A stretch of DNA of 64,000 nt from Roseiarcus sp963820775 (GTDB taxonomy: Bacteria; Pseudomonadota; Alphaproteobacteria; Rhizobiales; Beijerinckiaceae). The number at the start of each line of letters is the position of its first letter. The stretch's first letter is position 1. The stretch is taken from assembly GCA_963820775.1 (NCBI GenBank), contig CAWGBF010000008.1, forward strand, positions 124,001-188,000. The letters are read 5' to 3'. Below, one piece after another: positions 9,164-19,106 of the stretch. The notes below the pieces were generated by a model. It was not told where the DNA came from and ran no database searches. It was given only the letters and a program-made list of their open reading frames with translations. A program made the position numbers and the translations under genes.

Positions 9164-10720
9164 ATGAAGGAAGCCCAGCAGCCGTCCGCGGACGCGATAG
9201 CCGTTGGGGCGGGCGCAGCGAGTTTGGTGATTGCGCTATGCGTTTGCGCATTCACATACGCCTTGAGGACCTTGGATTTCGCTCCGGTTCGCGCGCTCAT
9301 CATCAAAGAGGACCATCTCTATGACGTGATCCACTCGCCCGACATAAGTCTGCTCACGAACGCGCACCGTGTCGTTTTCATCGATATCGACGATGAGGCG
9401 GTCAGGAAGTGGAACGCGCCGGAAGACGCCTCTCCCTCGAGCGGGCCTCTGCTCAATGACACGCCGCGCAAGCTGATCGCTCAGCTTGCCAAGTTCGCGC
9501 GCGACGCGCAGGCGAAGGTGGTGTTCCTGGACTTCGATTTTCGCAATTCTGTTCCTGACGACAAGGACCTTCGTGCCGAACTCGCGAAGGCGAATGAGCC
9601 TCCGATCCTCATTCCGACGTTCTTCACTTCGGGCAGACTGCCGCCGTGCGATGATCAGGACGGCGCAAATCCGCCGACCGAATTGAACACTGTCTTCTCC
9701 GATCTTACGGAGTCTTCCGAATGATCCCCCGCCCGGAAGCCAGTTGCCTTCGATCGTTCTGGTTCATCCGGTTCTCACCCTCGGCGCCTATGGGCTGCCT
9801 GAAGGCGCATGTTCGTCCTATCGCGTGCGCTTCGGTCCCCAAGGAGAGATGGTCTCGCGCCAGGCGGCGATGGCGCGCGCCGTCGAATTGGCCATCGCGC
9901 GCTCTCCTGCCTGCGGACCGGGGGACAAATGTATCAAAACGCCCGTCCTCGCGAATCCGGAGATCCTTCCGATCCGCTGGACGATCGGGAAAGACACAGA
10001 CCAAAAACATGACAGCGGAGAGAACAGCCCGAATATCAACGGCGCAAAGGACACGCAAAGCAGCCCGGACAGCGACAAAAGACTGGCCTACGTGCGCTTA
10101 AAGGCCAGTAATCTCGTTAAGGACCAAGGCGTCCCCAGTCCTTTGGCCGAGCAAGGCGACGTCCTGAAGGGTTCGATCGTCATCATCGGCTCGACTGCGC
10201 CATGGTCGGAGGATACGCTGGTTACGCCGCTGGGCGATCTCCAAGGCGTGCTGGCGCAGGTCAATCTCGCGTTGAGCCTTCAATCTTCCGACGAAGAAGC
10301 TCCGCTTTGGGAGCAATTCCTTGCAGACATCCTCTTCATCCTCCTCGCCACGGCCATTACGGTGTTGTTGTGTCTGCGTCCTATATTCAGGGCCGAGGCC
10401 CGATTTTCCAGGCGACTGCGGCTTCGCCGGGTGTTCTTCGAGGCGTGCCTGGTGGTGGCGTGTGGAGTTGTTTTCGCGGCCGGCTCCGCCGCGCTGCTGT
10501 ATTTCGGCGTCCGCTTCCTTGCCGGCTGGCGCTTTGGGATTCTCAGCTTCATTGTGGGGGGGATCGTCGCGCTGATGATCGAGATCTGCTCGGCGGTTGC
10601 GGACGCCGCGAGGGACTGGGCGGAGGTCTATTACATGACGCGACGGACTGATGAGCTTCCGAAGACGCCCGCAACAGGAAGGCCCAGCCGGGAGCCCGCC
10701 CGGAATCAATCCTGCCATGA
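9164..10720 (+). CDS. CHASE2-domain membrane sensor without cytoplasmic output domain, frame break
   Basis: The N-terminal membrane helix lies at residues 12-35. The extracytoplasmic CHASE2 domain follows (VVFIDIDDEAV, AKVVFLDFDF, then after a frame change near 9716 LKGSIVIIGSTA and the TPLGDLQGV motif). Three closely spaced C-terminal membrane helices end the protein. This is the standard CHASE2 layout, yet no cyclase, kinase or other effector domain follows. It may therefore act through partner proteins. The frame stays open to 10865, but it would overlap the next gene by 150 bases, so the real end is probably near 10720 after another small indel. It faces the caspase/trypsin/serpin operon from the opposite strand and forms a pair with the FecR-like gene. 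Confidence 0.72.
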
Positions 10721-11654
10721 GAGCCATCCTAGCAGCCAATTTGCTTGTCGCGGCCGTTGGCGCAGGACCGAACCTCGCGGTTGCGGACGAAAAGGCATGT
10801 CCAATTGCCCGGGTCGTCGCGCGCGTTCAATCGGTCGCCGGCAATGCGGAGAAAGCCGAAATTAAACGCGCTCCAACCGGCGACGTTGTCCCGGCCACGC
10901 CTGGCGCGTGCGTTCTCTATGGCGATCGCCTTGAAGCTGGGCCCGAAGCGGTCGTCACGATAGAAACGACAGAACGGGGTTCGTCATGTCGGGGGCCAGT
11001 ATGACCCGGTTTTTGAAGCGCCGGAATCCTCCGAGACCGTCTCGCCGGGGGTCGCGTCTTATGTCGGCGCCCTTTACCGCAGTCTTTTCACTGGGAGCGT
11101 CCTGACCGCCTACGCGACCGGCCGGGCGAACCTCGTCGACGCGACTGGCGAAGCGCCGGATAAATGCGTTCCTGCCCAGGAAGCGGCGTCGCCTCTCGCC
11201 CCGCTCGATCGGCTCGCCGAGACCCGTCAGCGGATTGGCGCCGATCTCGCAGAGATTGTCGCAGCCTGGAAACCGTCCGGGCAGCCGCATTCGGTGCGGG
11301 CGATCTTGCACAGGAAAGACGGCCGTGTGATCGCCCAGGCTGAAACCTGCAGCGCGGGCCACGTCGCTTTGCCGCTGCGGCCGGGCGACATTCATCCCAA
11401 CGAGACGCTGACGCTTGAAATCGTCGACGGTCAAGGCGGCAGGCTGACCTACGAACTGACTGTCGTTGAACCGAAGAGCCCTTCCGCTCCCGCCGGCCGA
11501 TATACCGAGCCAGTGGCTGGTCGCAGCCTGGCGGCTCGCGGCGGGTCCGCCGGATACGCGGCTCGACAGCATTGCGAGGCTGCAGACGGCGCCGCCGGAC
11601 GCTCTGGCGGCTCAAGCCATTTCCGAAGCGGTCTGGAACGACTCGAAGCTCTGA
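10717..11654 (+). CDS. Secreted FecR-like domain protein, two frame breaks
   Basis: Starts with a signal peptide (MRAILAANLLVAAVGA to AVADEK) at 10717. The first part has the FecR-like beta pattern, with GACVLYGDRLEAGPEAVVTI. A run of G residues near 10991 marks a frame change to YDPVFEAPESSETVSPG and a helical middle. A second change near 11485 leads to the tail SQWLVAAWRLAAGPPDTRL, ending at 11654. The three parts use three successive frames, each continuing the previous one without overlap, which suggests simple indels. CHASE2 and FecR-like proteins often travel together, so this may be the extracytoplasmic partner of the upstream sensor. FecR similarity is by motif only. Confidence 0.62.
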
Positions 11655-11823
11655 CATGTGCTTGGCAGGATAGAGGCGAAAGCGCGCCCGAACGGGCTCC
11701 CCTCGCCCGCGACGCCATCGGCGGCGGCCCTGCCTGACCGCGTCGAAATTACAACGAAGGCACCGTCGAATGCGGCGACGTCAAAGGGCGCAAAGCCCCG
11801 CGAGCCGAAGCGATGACCGCCGA

Positions 11824-13050
11824 CTACAGCTGATCCGTCGCGCGACCGTACATCGAGGGGTCATCCTTCGGACCGTCGGCGGTCCAAATGACCCGCAGGG
11901 GCATCGGGATCTTGCGGCTTGACCTTGCCGTCCGCGCCGATCAATTGCGCGGACACCCACTTTCCGCATTGCTGCTGAGTGACGTCGAGCACGCCCTTGC
12001 TGATTTCCGCCGGGGCCGCCATGCCCAACTCGTTCGAGCTGATCGCCTCGACATTGTCGGACAGGCAATCGTAGATGATCCGCTGCGCGCGGTAGCGCAG
12101 CGCGAAGGCGTTCTGGTCGCGCCGCAACTTCGGCTCGATCGGCGCCACGCCGTGAAGCGGCGGCGTCCGCCAGCAATTGCTCCGCGCTCTCGCGAACCTC
12201 ACCGTTCACGAGGTCGCCGTGGGTCTGATACAGACGTTCGACGAACAGGGTGGAGCTGCGATTTGCAGCAAGCAATTCCGACGTCTCGAACAAGCCGCGC
12301 ATAGACGTTTTTCGCCGCCTTCTTGATCATCAAATCGAGGTCGTTCATCGTCACGGCGCCGCGATTGGTGCCGTCGAACAGGCTGCCGATTTCATTCTGA
12401 ACGCGATCGAGAATCATGACGCGCAGACGCTCCGGCGACCAATTCTCGCCGAGAAACGTCTCAAACTTGGTCAGGTTGGCTTCGCGTATCGAGCTCTCCA
12501 ACGCCTCGAGAATCGCGTGCTCGGTGACGTCCCCTTCCTTGGTCGAGTGCTGGGTGTTCTGGGCGATTTGAATGCGCTTGATGAGATCATCGATCCGGCT
12601 GGTGTAGTCGCGACCGGCCTCGGCGTTATCATCCCTGCCGATCTGATTGAGATCGTCCGAGGCGCCGACGGTTCCAATCGACTGACTGGACGTCACGGAC
12701 TTCAGCATCGCCTGCGCCTGCTGGTGGTCGGCGGCGCGAGCGAGGCCAGCGCGCGCGACGAATCGGCCGGGGAAGGCGGGGCCTGCGGCGCCCCGCCGGA
12801 AGCATTGCGTGAACGTGAAGGCCCGACCCTCCGAGCGATAAGCGGGCGCGTAACGGTAGCGAGGCTCCACGAGCATGTGGCCGATCACGCCCCCGACGAC
12901 GCCCGCCGACCACGCCGCCGACGAAACCACCAGGAAACCATTGCCAGCGTAAGCGACGGGCTGGTTAAAGGCGGCGACCGCGACCAATACGGCGGCGGCC
13001 GGCAGGAGTTTACGAAATGCGGCGGGACGCTTCGATGAATTGACGCTCAT
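11824..13050 (-). CDS. Exported protein of unknown function, last gene of the protease cluster
   Basis: I do not recognise this family. The start at 13050 follows GGGAG and gives a clean signal peptide (MSVNSSKRPAAFRK, then LLPAAAVLVAVAAF, cleavage near AYA). A Gly/Val-rich stretch (AAWSAGVVGGVIGHML) could be a glycine zipper. The middle is polar and helical, and the C-terminal third contains two cysteines. The frame changes near 12285, 12160 and 11895; the joined reading ends at 11824 with VIWTADGPKDDPSMYG. The gene begins 60 bp after the caspase-Sel1 stop, so it belongs to the same transcription unit. An exported adaptor or substrate of the proteases is a guess. Confidence 0.55.
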
Positions 13051-13109
13051 GGAAAACTCCCAATGGCGCGATAAAGCCGATCTAGATCTACAACTGATTT
13101 CCGAACCTT

Positions 13110-15833
13110 TCAACGGCGCGGTTGGCGGGTCGAGGGCGCGCTTGCCTGCGCTTGCGCGGCGATGATCTGCTGATTGATCAAGTCGGCGAACGGCACCTTC
13201 GCCTTGCGCGCGGCGTCGAACGAGGCCGACAGCGTCCGGCGCAGAATGTCATTGTCGTAACAATAGGTCTCGCGCTCCAGGCTGCGGAACTGCGGCTCGG
13301 TCGGCGATTCCGCGCGCCCCCAATCCCACACCCAGACCCGCCTTCTTATAGGGATAGTTGCAACCGCCAAGCGGAACGTCGAGCTGACGTATCTTCACTT
13401 TGTGCGTTTCGGGGTCGACAGTCCCGTAAAAGCGCTGCAGGCGGTCAATTTCGCCCGGATTGAGCAAGCCACGATCGTTGACGTCGACAGCCTGGCCGTT
13501 AACCGCCATCTCCGCCAGCAGGATGCCGGCGTCGATTTCGTAGAACGGATTGCCGTCCTCGACTGGCCGGGTCGGCCTGCACCGATAATTTTATCGCGAG
13601 AAAGGCGTATTTCATCGCGAGCAAGGGATCCTTGGCCTGATCGAGTTCGCCGTTGCGATAGATGTCCGCAAGCATTTTCGCCGCTCGCGCGGAGCCGTGG
13701 CTCAGTGCGCGGTTCAGCAGATCGATGGCTTCGTTCGTCCCGTTCTCGGGCTTGACCAGCATGCGGCCGGCAATCAGCCGTCGCGCCAATTCGATTTCCG
13801 CATCTTCGTTGCCGCCATGCGCAGCAAGCCGGTAGTAACGCTCGGCGATCTCCGGCTGCGGACTGGGCAGCCCGATAGCCGCGCTCCATCAGGAGCGCCA
13901 TGTTGTACTGCGCGGTCGGATTGTTGTCGGCGGCGGCGCGGCCCCACCAAAGCAGGGCCTGGGTCTGGTCGGGAAGCAGGCTCGAGGACGCGAGTTCGCC
14001 GGCATTGTCGTAAATCTTGTAGCCGCCGAAATAGTACCATGCCGAGATTGAGCTTCGCCACATCGGAGCCCGAATCCGCGGCGCGTTGCGCCCATTCGAC
14101 CGCTCTGCGTGGATTTTGCGCGACGCCGCGCCCGTAGAACAAGGCGTTGGCGGTCTCCACCATCGCCGGGATCGACCCGCTTTCCGCCGCCTTCGACATC
14201 CAACGGTAGGCCTCGGCGAGGTCGCGCTGCAGACCGAATGCGCCTCGGCTGTAGCGGCGCCCCAGTTCGTACATCGCGAGCGGAAATTCCTGATTGGCCG
14301 CCTTCAACAAGAGTTCGTTGGCGCGCGCCTGTTCCTCGTCGTCGGCGTCGGCGTAGTCGGAGAGTGTCGCCAGACTGTAGAGCGCTGCGACATACCCGCG
14401 GTTGGCGGCGTCATTATAGGCGGCGCGCGCGTCGACGATCAGCGGTTTACGGGCGGGGTCGTCCAACCGCACGGCGTTTGCGGCGGCGAATTTAGCGCGG
14501 CCCAGATTGAACAGGAACCTGATGATGCGCGAGTTGCGTTGAATCGATTTCTCGCAGGCCTGCGGTCGCCGCGTCGAAGTCGATCTTGTCGAGCGCCACC
14601 CCCGGGAACCTCGGGCGGGCGGGACTGGATCGCTGTCCGACGCGGCGAGGCGGTCGCAATCGTCGATCTGTTTCGGCCCGGCCGGAAGAACCGGCGTCGC
14701 CACTTCAGAGGAGCCGATCAGGCTGACGAGCGCGCGGCGCGCGAGCTCGGCGGTCGGGCAATCGTGGAACCGTCGACGATGTCTCTCCAGCGCCTCTCGC
14801 TCCGGCTGCTGGCTGATCTCCGCCCAATCGACGTCGGCGCCCGCGCATTGTTGCTGCGTCAGCTGGAAACGTTCGGCGCCGACGGAATCCACGAGCACGA
14901 AATCGTCGCTCACGCCGAGATTTTCGAAATATTCCGGCTCCTGTTGCCGGCCGCCAGCCAGCGCGAACGCCCGGACCATGCGGGTGACCCGCTGGCCAAG
15001 TTCAACCAGCGTCTGCCCCGGTCGTTGCAGTTCCGACCTGAGGACCTCGGTGAAAAGGGAGTTGCGCCGATGATCGCCGTAGCCGAAACTCTCGATCGCG
15101 GTTTCGCCGAAGGAAGCCGAGAACGTGACGATGGAGCCTGCCGGCAGATCCTTCGTCGGCAGGAGCCGACTGCCGGAACTGACGCCGCGTTTGATTTCCC
15201 GCTCGTCCGTCGTCGCCCGGATGATCGAACGGCAGGCGTCAAGGAAAAGAATTGCGACCTTGGGCTTTCTTCGCGCCGATCGCGTTCAGACGTCGGTGAC
15301 GGAGACGCCGTTCTTGGCGATCTCGTCGGTCTCATAGGCGCCTTCGAACGACGGCATTTTGAGCGAAATGAGGTCGTCCCGGCGACGGTCCGCTTCGATC
15401 ACCTGCCCGCGCGTATAAGTCCGAAGACTTCTTGATGTCGCCAAGCAGCAGATAATTGGTGTTGTTCGCTTCGACCCCCAGACCATGCCCGGAATAGAAG
15501 AAAAGCACGGTGTCGCCCTCTTTCACCGTGGCGAGGAACGCGTTGAACCGTTTGTCGAAATCGGCCTTGCCGCGTAATTCCGTCGCGAGCGTGATGTTCT
15601 TCTTGTCGAAGCCCACTTGCTCGAGGTCGGCCGCGACGTCGCTGGCGTCATTGTCCGACCGGGTGAGGCTCGGAATGTCCTGGTCCGAGTAGCGCTGTTC
15701 GCCGAGAAGAAAAGCGCGCCGCGTCTGCGCGCTTGCGGGATCTGCGCAGCGCGAGCGCACGGCGATCGCGAAGATCGCCGCGGCCAACGCGCCGGTTCCC
15801 CAGAATGATCGTCTTCCTCACGCTGCGCCTCAT
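13110..15833 (-). CDS. Exported caspase-like (C14) protease with C-terminal Sel1-type repeats, several frame breaks
   Basis: The N-terminal export signal (MRRSVRKTIILG, then ALAAAIFAIAV after a frame change near 15800) precedes a C14 caspase-like domain. FFYSGHGLG carries the catalytic His and FLDACRS the catalytic Cys. The second half is a chain of Sel1/TPR-like repeats: AAYNDAANRGYVAALYSLA, LAMYELGRRYSRGAFGL, AYRWMSKAAESGSIPAMVE, ALLWWGRAAADNNPTAQYNMA and others down to about 13600. It ends with a conserved-looking tail containing a DVNDRGLLNPGEID segment. Reading frames must be joined about seven times. Both catalytic motifs and the repeat phase are kept, which speaks for indel errors. A start at 15854 is also possible. 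About 900 residues; bacterial caspase-like enzymes often cut after Arg or Lys. Confidence 0.78.
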
Positions 15834-15872
15834 CGGGTTCGAATCTCGGTTCATGTTCTACCATCGGTCCGC

Positions 15873-17696
15873 TCAGTCGAGGCCCAGGTCCCTCGCCACG
15901 CGGAACCCGATCCTTTCGGATCCTTCGTCGACGCTCTCGTAGTCGCGTGCGGAAGCCCGCAATTTGGCGGGGTCATCCGCCCACGAGCCGCCCCGTGTGG
16001 CTCGGGCGGTGCAATCACCGGAGAGAACCGGCGCGCCGTTCGAAGGCGAGGCGGCGGGGGTCGGGTTCCAGCAATCCTGCGGTCCATTGCCGCACATTGC
16101 CGAGCATGTTGTAGAGCCCGAACGGATTCGGGGATCCGTTGTCGACAGGAGCTGTTTTGAGCAGCGCCGCGGCCTTGGGGCTCCCGTCATAGGAGCGCCG
16201 GGAATCATAAATCGGCCAACTCGGGCTTGATCGCGCCGAACCAGAACGGCGCGTAGGCGCATTTGAGGGTCCGGCAGCCGCGCGCGGCGTACTCCCACTC
16301 GGACTCGCTGAGGAGGCGATAAGGCTGGCCGGTCTTGCGTTTCAGCCAATCCGCATAAAGCTGCGCTTCGGTCCAGGTGGCGAAGATCGCCGGATGATTG
16401 CCGCGGCCAAAATCGAGATCGCCGAGGCGGCGGTGGCCGCAGCGCGCCCTCGGCGTAGCAGGCGTCCCACTGGGCGAAAGTCACCGCGTAACGGCCGACG
16501 GCGAAGGGTTTGCCGATCTCAACCGGATGGGGCGCGGCTTCGAATGTCTGGCGTCCACTTTCGCCGAGCGGCGAGCCGAGCATCGCTGCGCCGGCCGGCA
16601 CGACGACCATCTCCGGACATTCCTCGCACTCCTTGAAGGCCTCTCCGCCCGGATCATTGACCGCAATCCTCGGCGGCGGGCCGACCGCAACCGTCGCCCC
16701 AGCCTTGCTGGCCGCAGGCGGCTCTGCAGGCGCTGTCGGCGTCGGAGAGGATGCGGGCGGTGGGACGAGCGCGGCGGCCGGAACCGGCTGAAGCATGGCT
16801 TCGTGCGCCGCGGCGGGCTGCGATGGCGCTTCGTGCGCGACGAGCAGCGTCACGCCGCCGAGGGCAGATCGCTGCGAATGACGTCGGGAACCTGCTCTCC
16901 GGATGTCTCCGCGCGCACCTTCTCGCGGATAAGGGCGTAGGCGTCTTCGATGCGCAGTCCCGGCGTCGGCGCCACCGCCGCGAAGGCGCGCGCAAACGGG
17001 ACTTCCCTGGCCTGTTTCGCCGTCCGCGGCCGTCGTGCCCTCGCGGGTCGACAAGACCACGTAGGCGCCGTCGAGCGACGACCGGTCGATGGGCGCGAAC
17101 CCTCGCGAGCCGACGCCGCGGGTCGCGAGGGCGGGGACGTTGCGGCACGCGTCGATGAAAATCAGCGTCGCGCGCGCGTGGCCGATGATCGTCTCCTCGA
17201 TATTCCCGAGGGGCTCGCCGCCCTGCTGCAAAGCTAGCGATGTCTTCGCCTGGAGATTGGCCGACGTCGCCATCAGGAAGTTCTGCTGGCGACCGCCCGC
17301 GGCGACTGAGAACCCGTGACCCGAAAAATAGAACAGCGCGAGATCCGCTCCTTTGGTGGTCTCGGCGAAGTCGGACAGCGCCTGCTCGAACCCGTCAAGG
17401 TCGAGATCCTTCTTGACGGTCACGACGAAGCCGATCCGCAAGAGGCTGTCTGCGATCAGGCTTGCGTCGACTGACGGGTTGGAGAGCGGCGCCGTGGGAT
17501 AGTTGCTGTTGGCGATGATGAGCGCGACCCGGCGGCCGGTTGAGGTGGGCGCAGAAACATTGGCGGATGCGTCGCCCACGGCGTTCGAAACGCGTAAGTC
17601 TTGCGCTGCGGCTGGAAAGAAAATCCCGAGCGCAAGCATCGCCAGCAGGACGACCGGAGCGGCTCGACCCGCATCGGTCAATCGCCAAAGTCTCAT
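15873..17696 (-). CDS. Exported caspase-like (C14) protease fused to an FGE-sulfatase-type domain
   Basis: Start at 17696 gives a signal peptide (MRLWRLTDAGRAAPVV, cleavage near AAAQ). The caspase domain has RRVALIIANSNYPTAPLSNP, FYFSGHGFSV (catalytic His) and FIDACRN (catalytic Cys). A Pro/Ala-rich linker follows, then an FGE-sulfatase/SUMF domain with ECPEMVVVPAGAAMLGSP, YAVTFAQWDACY and a closing RGGSWADD...RIGFRVARD. The nominal reading frame is continuous, but two internal stretches (about 16870-17030 and 16000-16450) read correctly only in another frame, so pairs of compensating indels are present. The copper-binding cysteine pair of true formylglycine-generating enzymes is not seen, so the domain is more likely a binding module. 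It begins 92 bp after the serpin stop. Confidence 0.8.
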   Translation of the reverse strand: MRLWRLTDAGRAAPVVLLAMLALGIFFPAAAQDLRVSNAVGDASANVSAPTSTGRRVALIIANSNYPTAPLSNPSVDASLIADSLLRIGFVVTVKKDLDLDGFEQALSDFAETTKGADLALFYFSGHGFSVAAGGRQQNFLMATSANLQAKTSLALQQGGEPLGNIEETIIGHARATLIFIDACRNVPALATRGVGSRGFAPIDRSSLDGAYVVLSTREGTTAADGETGQGSPVCARLRGGGADAGTAHRRRLRPYPREGARGDIRRAGSRRHSQRSALGGVTLLVAHEAPSQPAAAHEAMLQPVPAAALVPPPASSPTPTAPAEPPAASKAGATVAVGPPPRIAVNDPGGEAFKECEECPEMVVVPAGAAMLGSPLGESGRQTFEAAPHPVEIGKPFAVGRYAVTFAQWDACYAEGALRPPPPRRSRFWPRQSSGDLRHLDRSAALCGLAETQDRPALSPPQRVRVGVRRARLPDPQMRLRAVLVRRDQARVGRFMIPGAPMTGAPRPRRCSKQLLSTTDPRIRSGSTTCSAMCGNGPQDCWNPTPAASPSNGAPVLSGDCTARATRGGSWADDPAKLRASARDYESVDEGSERIGFRVARDLGLD

Positions 17697-17788
17697 TGAA
17701 CTTCGAGGCGCTCGCGCACGAGGAAAGCCCGGCATGTTGGGCTTCGCCCTTCCCCCGCCTCCGTGGTTCTTTCGCCGCACCGACCTCA

Positions 17789-19000
17789 CTAAACCGCCCT
17801 CCCTCGGGGCGGACGCCCGACGTATCCGGCTACCAGAATGAGCCCGCTATCCCGATCGCGCAATGCATAAATGAAGGGCTTGTCGACGACCATGTGGAGC
17901 GTGTCATCGACCGCGAGCGAGCGCGTAACGATCACCGCGGTGGCGGCCGCCGCCTCGGTCCCCTCCGCGTCGACTTCGATCCTCGCGCCCTGCAGAATCT
18001 GCCGGTCAGGCGCGAACCCGGCGAGCGCGGTCGGCGATTTGAGACCTTCGGTGAGCCCGGCTTTGGCCAGCGCCGGCATGAGGTTCGCGCTCCCCTCGAG
18101 TGAAAAGCGCGGCAGGGCGAGATCGCCGTTGCGCGGCGCGAACCCCTCGCCCGATAGCCAGCTCGCGGTCGCGAATTCCTTGGCGGACTTTGGCGCCCCG
18201 CTCGAGGCGACGACCACGAGCGAATAGCGCTCGTCGTCAAACGGCAGCTCGACGCCGATGAAGTCGGCTTCGGCGCGATAGGCGCGCTCGGCCTCGGGCA
18301 GCCGCATCATTGCGACCGGCCCCGGCTTGCGATCCGCCCGAGTGAAAGATGTCTCCGCGGTTCGCCGCGAGTCGAACGGCGTCTTCCACTTCGCCTTGAA
18401 ATGCAGCGCGTTGAGCGCGACGAAGCTCGGCGCTTGCAACGGCTGGCCGAGGATTTCGGGTATCATGCCGCCGGTCGTCGCCTTGACCCAATCGTCGATC
18501 TTCTTGATTTCGTCAGGCTTCGTAAGGTCCGCGACGACATAGGGAATGCCGAGCGCGTCCATTCCCTTTGCGGCAAGTTCTCCCGGCGGAAATACAAGGC
18601 GATCCCTCGACACGAACACGGCCGGGTCCGCCGACGCGACGGCGGTCCGCGCCTCCTTGAGAGCGGCGAGCGCCGTCCTCCAGTCCTTCCCCTCGAAGCC
18701 GGGCGCCTTGGCCATCGCGGCCTTCAGCTTGGCGTCGGCGCCCTCGCTGAGCACGGCGAACAGAGAGGCGAGGCCAGCTGGCGAAACGGTCGCGTCGGCG
18801 CCCGGCGCCGCGGCCTCGATAAGCCGCCAAGCGAGCCGGGACTGCGCAGCCGCGAGAGCCTTTCGGCTTTCGTCGGACGGTCGCACGCTCTGCTGCGCTG
18901 CATTCGTGGCCGGGCTCCCGGCGGAGAGCGCCTGAACCGAGGCCGCGGGGGCCGAACAGAGCGCCGCCGCCACGGCCATGGCTAGGACCCATTGGCGCAT
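17789..19000 (-). CDS. Exported serpin (serine/cysteine protease inhibitor)
   Basis: 403 residues, typical serpin length plus a signal peptide (MRQWVLAMAVAAALCSAPA), uninterrupted. Serpin landmarks in order: VSPAGLASLFAVLSEGA, IDDWVKATTGGMIPEIL, LNALHFKAKWKTPFDSR, IGVELPFDD, then the reactive-loop hinge VDAEGTEAAAATAV and the C-terminal DKPFIYALRDRDSGLIL. The hinge with small residues predicts an inhibitory serpin that can insert its loop. An Arg-Ser pair lies 13-14 residues after the hinge Gly, where the scissile bond is expected (P1 Arg if the loop is one residue short). It sits between the trypsin gene and two caspase genes, which makes them the obvious targets. A longer open frame upstream to 19153 has no signal peptide and is rejected. 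Confidence 0.9.
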   Translation of the reverse strand: MRQWVLAMAVAAALCSAPAASVQALSAGSPATNAAQQSVRPSDESRKALAAAQSRLAWRLIEAAAPGADATVSPAGLASLFAVLSEGADAKLKAAMAKAPGFEGKDWRTALAALKEARTAVASADPAVFVSRDRLVFPPGELAAKGMDALGIPYVVADLTKPDEIKKIDDWVKATTGGMIPEILGQPLQAPSFVALNALHFKAKWKTPFDSRRTAETSFTRADRKPGPVAMMRLPEAERAYRAEADFIGVELPFDDERYSLVVVASSGAPKSAKEFATASWLSGEGFAPRNGDLALPRFSLEGSANLMPALAKAGLTEGLKSPTALAGFAPDRQILQGARIEVDAEGTEAAAATAVIVTRSLAVDDTLHMVVDKPFIYALRDRDSGLILVAGYVGRPPRGRAV

Positions 19001-19106
19001 TCGAACTCTTCGTCCAAAGCGATCGGCCTCCAGCGCTCCCGCGTCATGGGTGTGTAGCGCGGGGCGCGGCCAGGGATGTCTCAGCCGCCGTCGGACCGGC
19101 TCTCGC

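Noticed and set aside
14086..15435. Long plus-strand reading frame of about 450 codons
   Set aside because: It is the antisense of the caspase-Sel1 gene, lacks any domain and results from GC-rich codon use.
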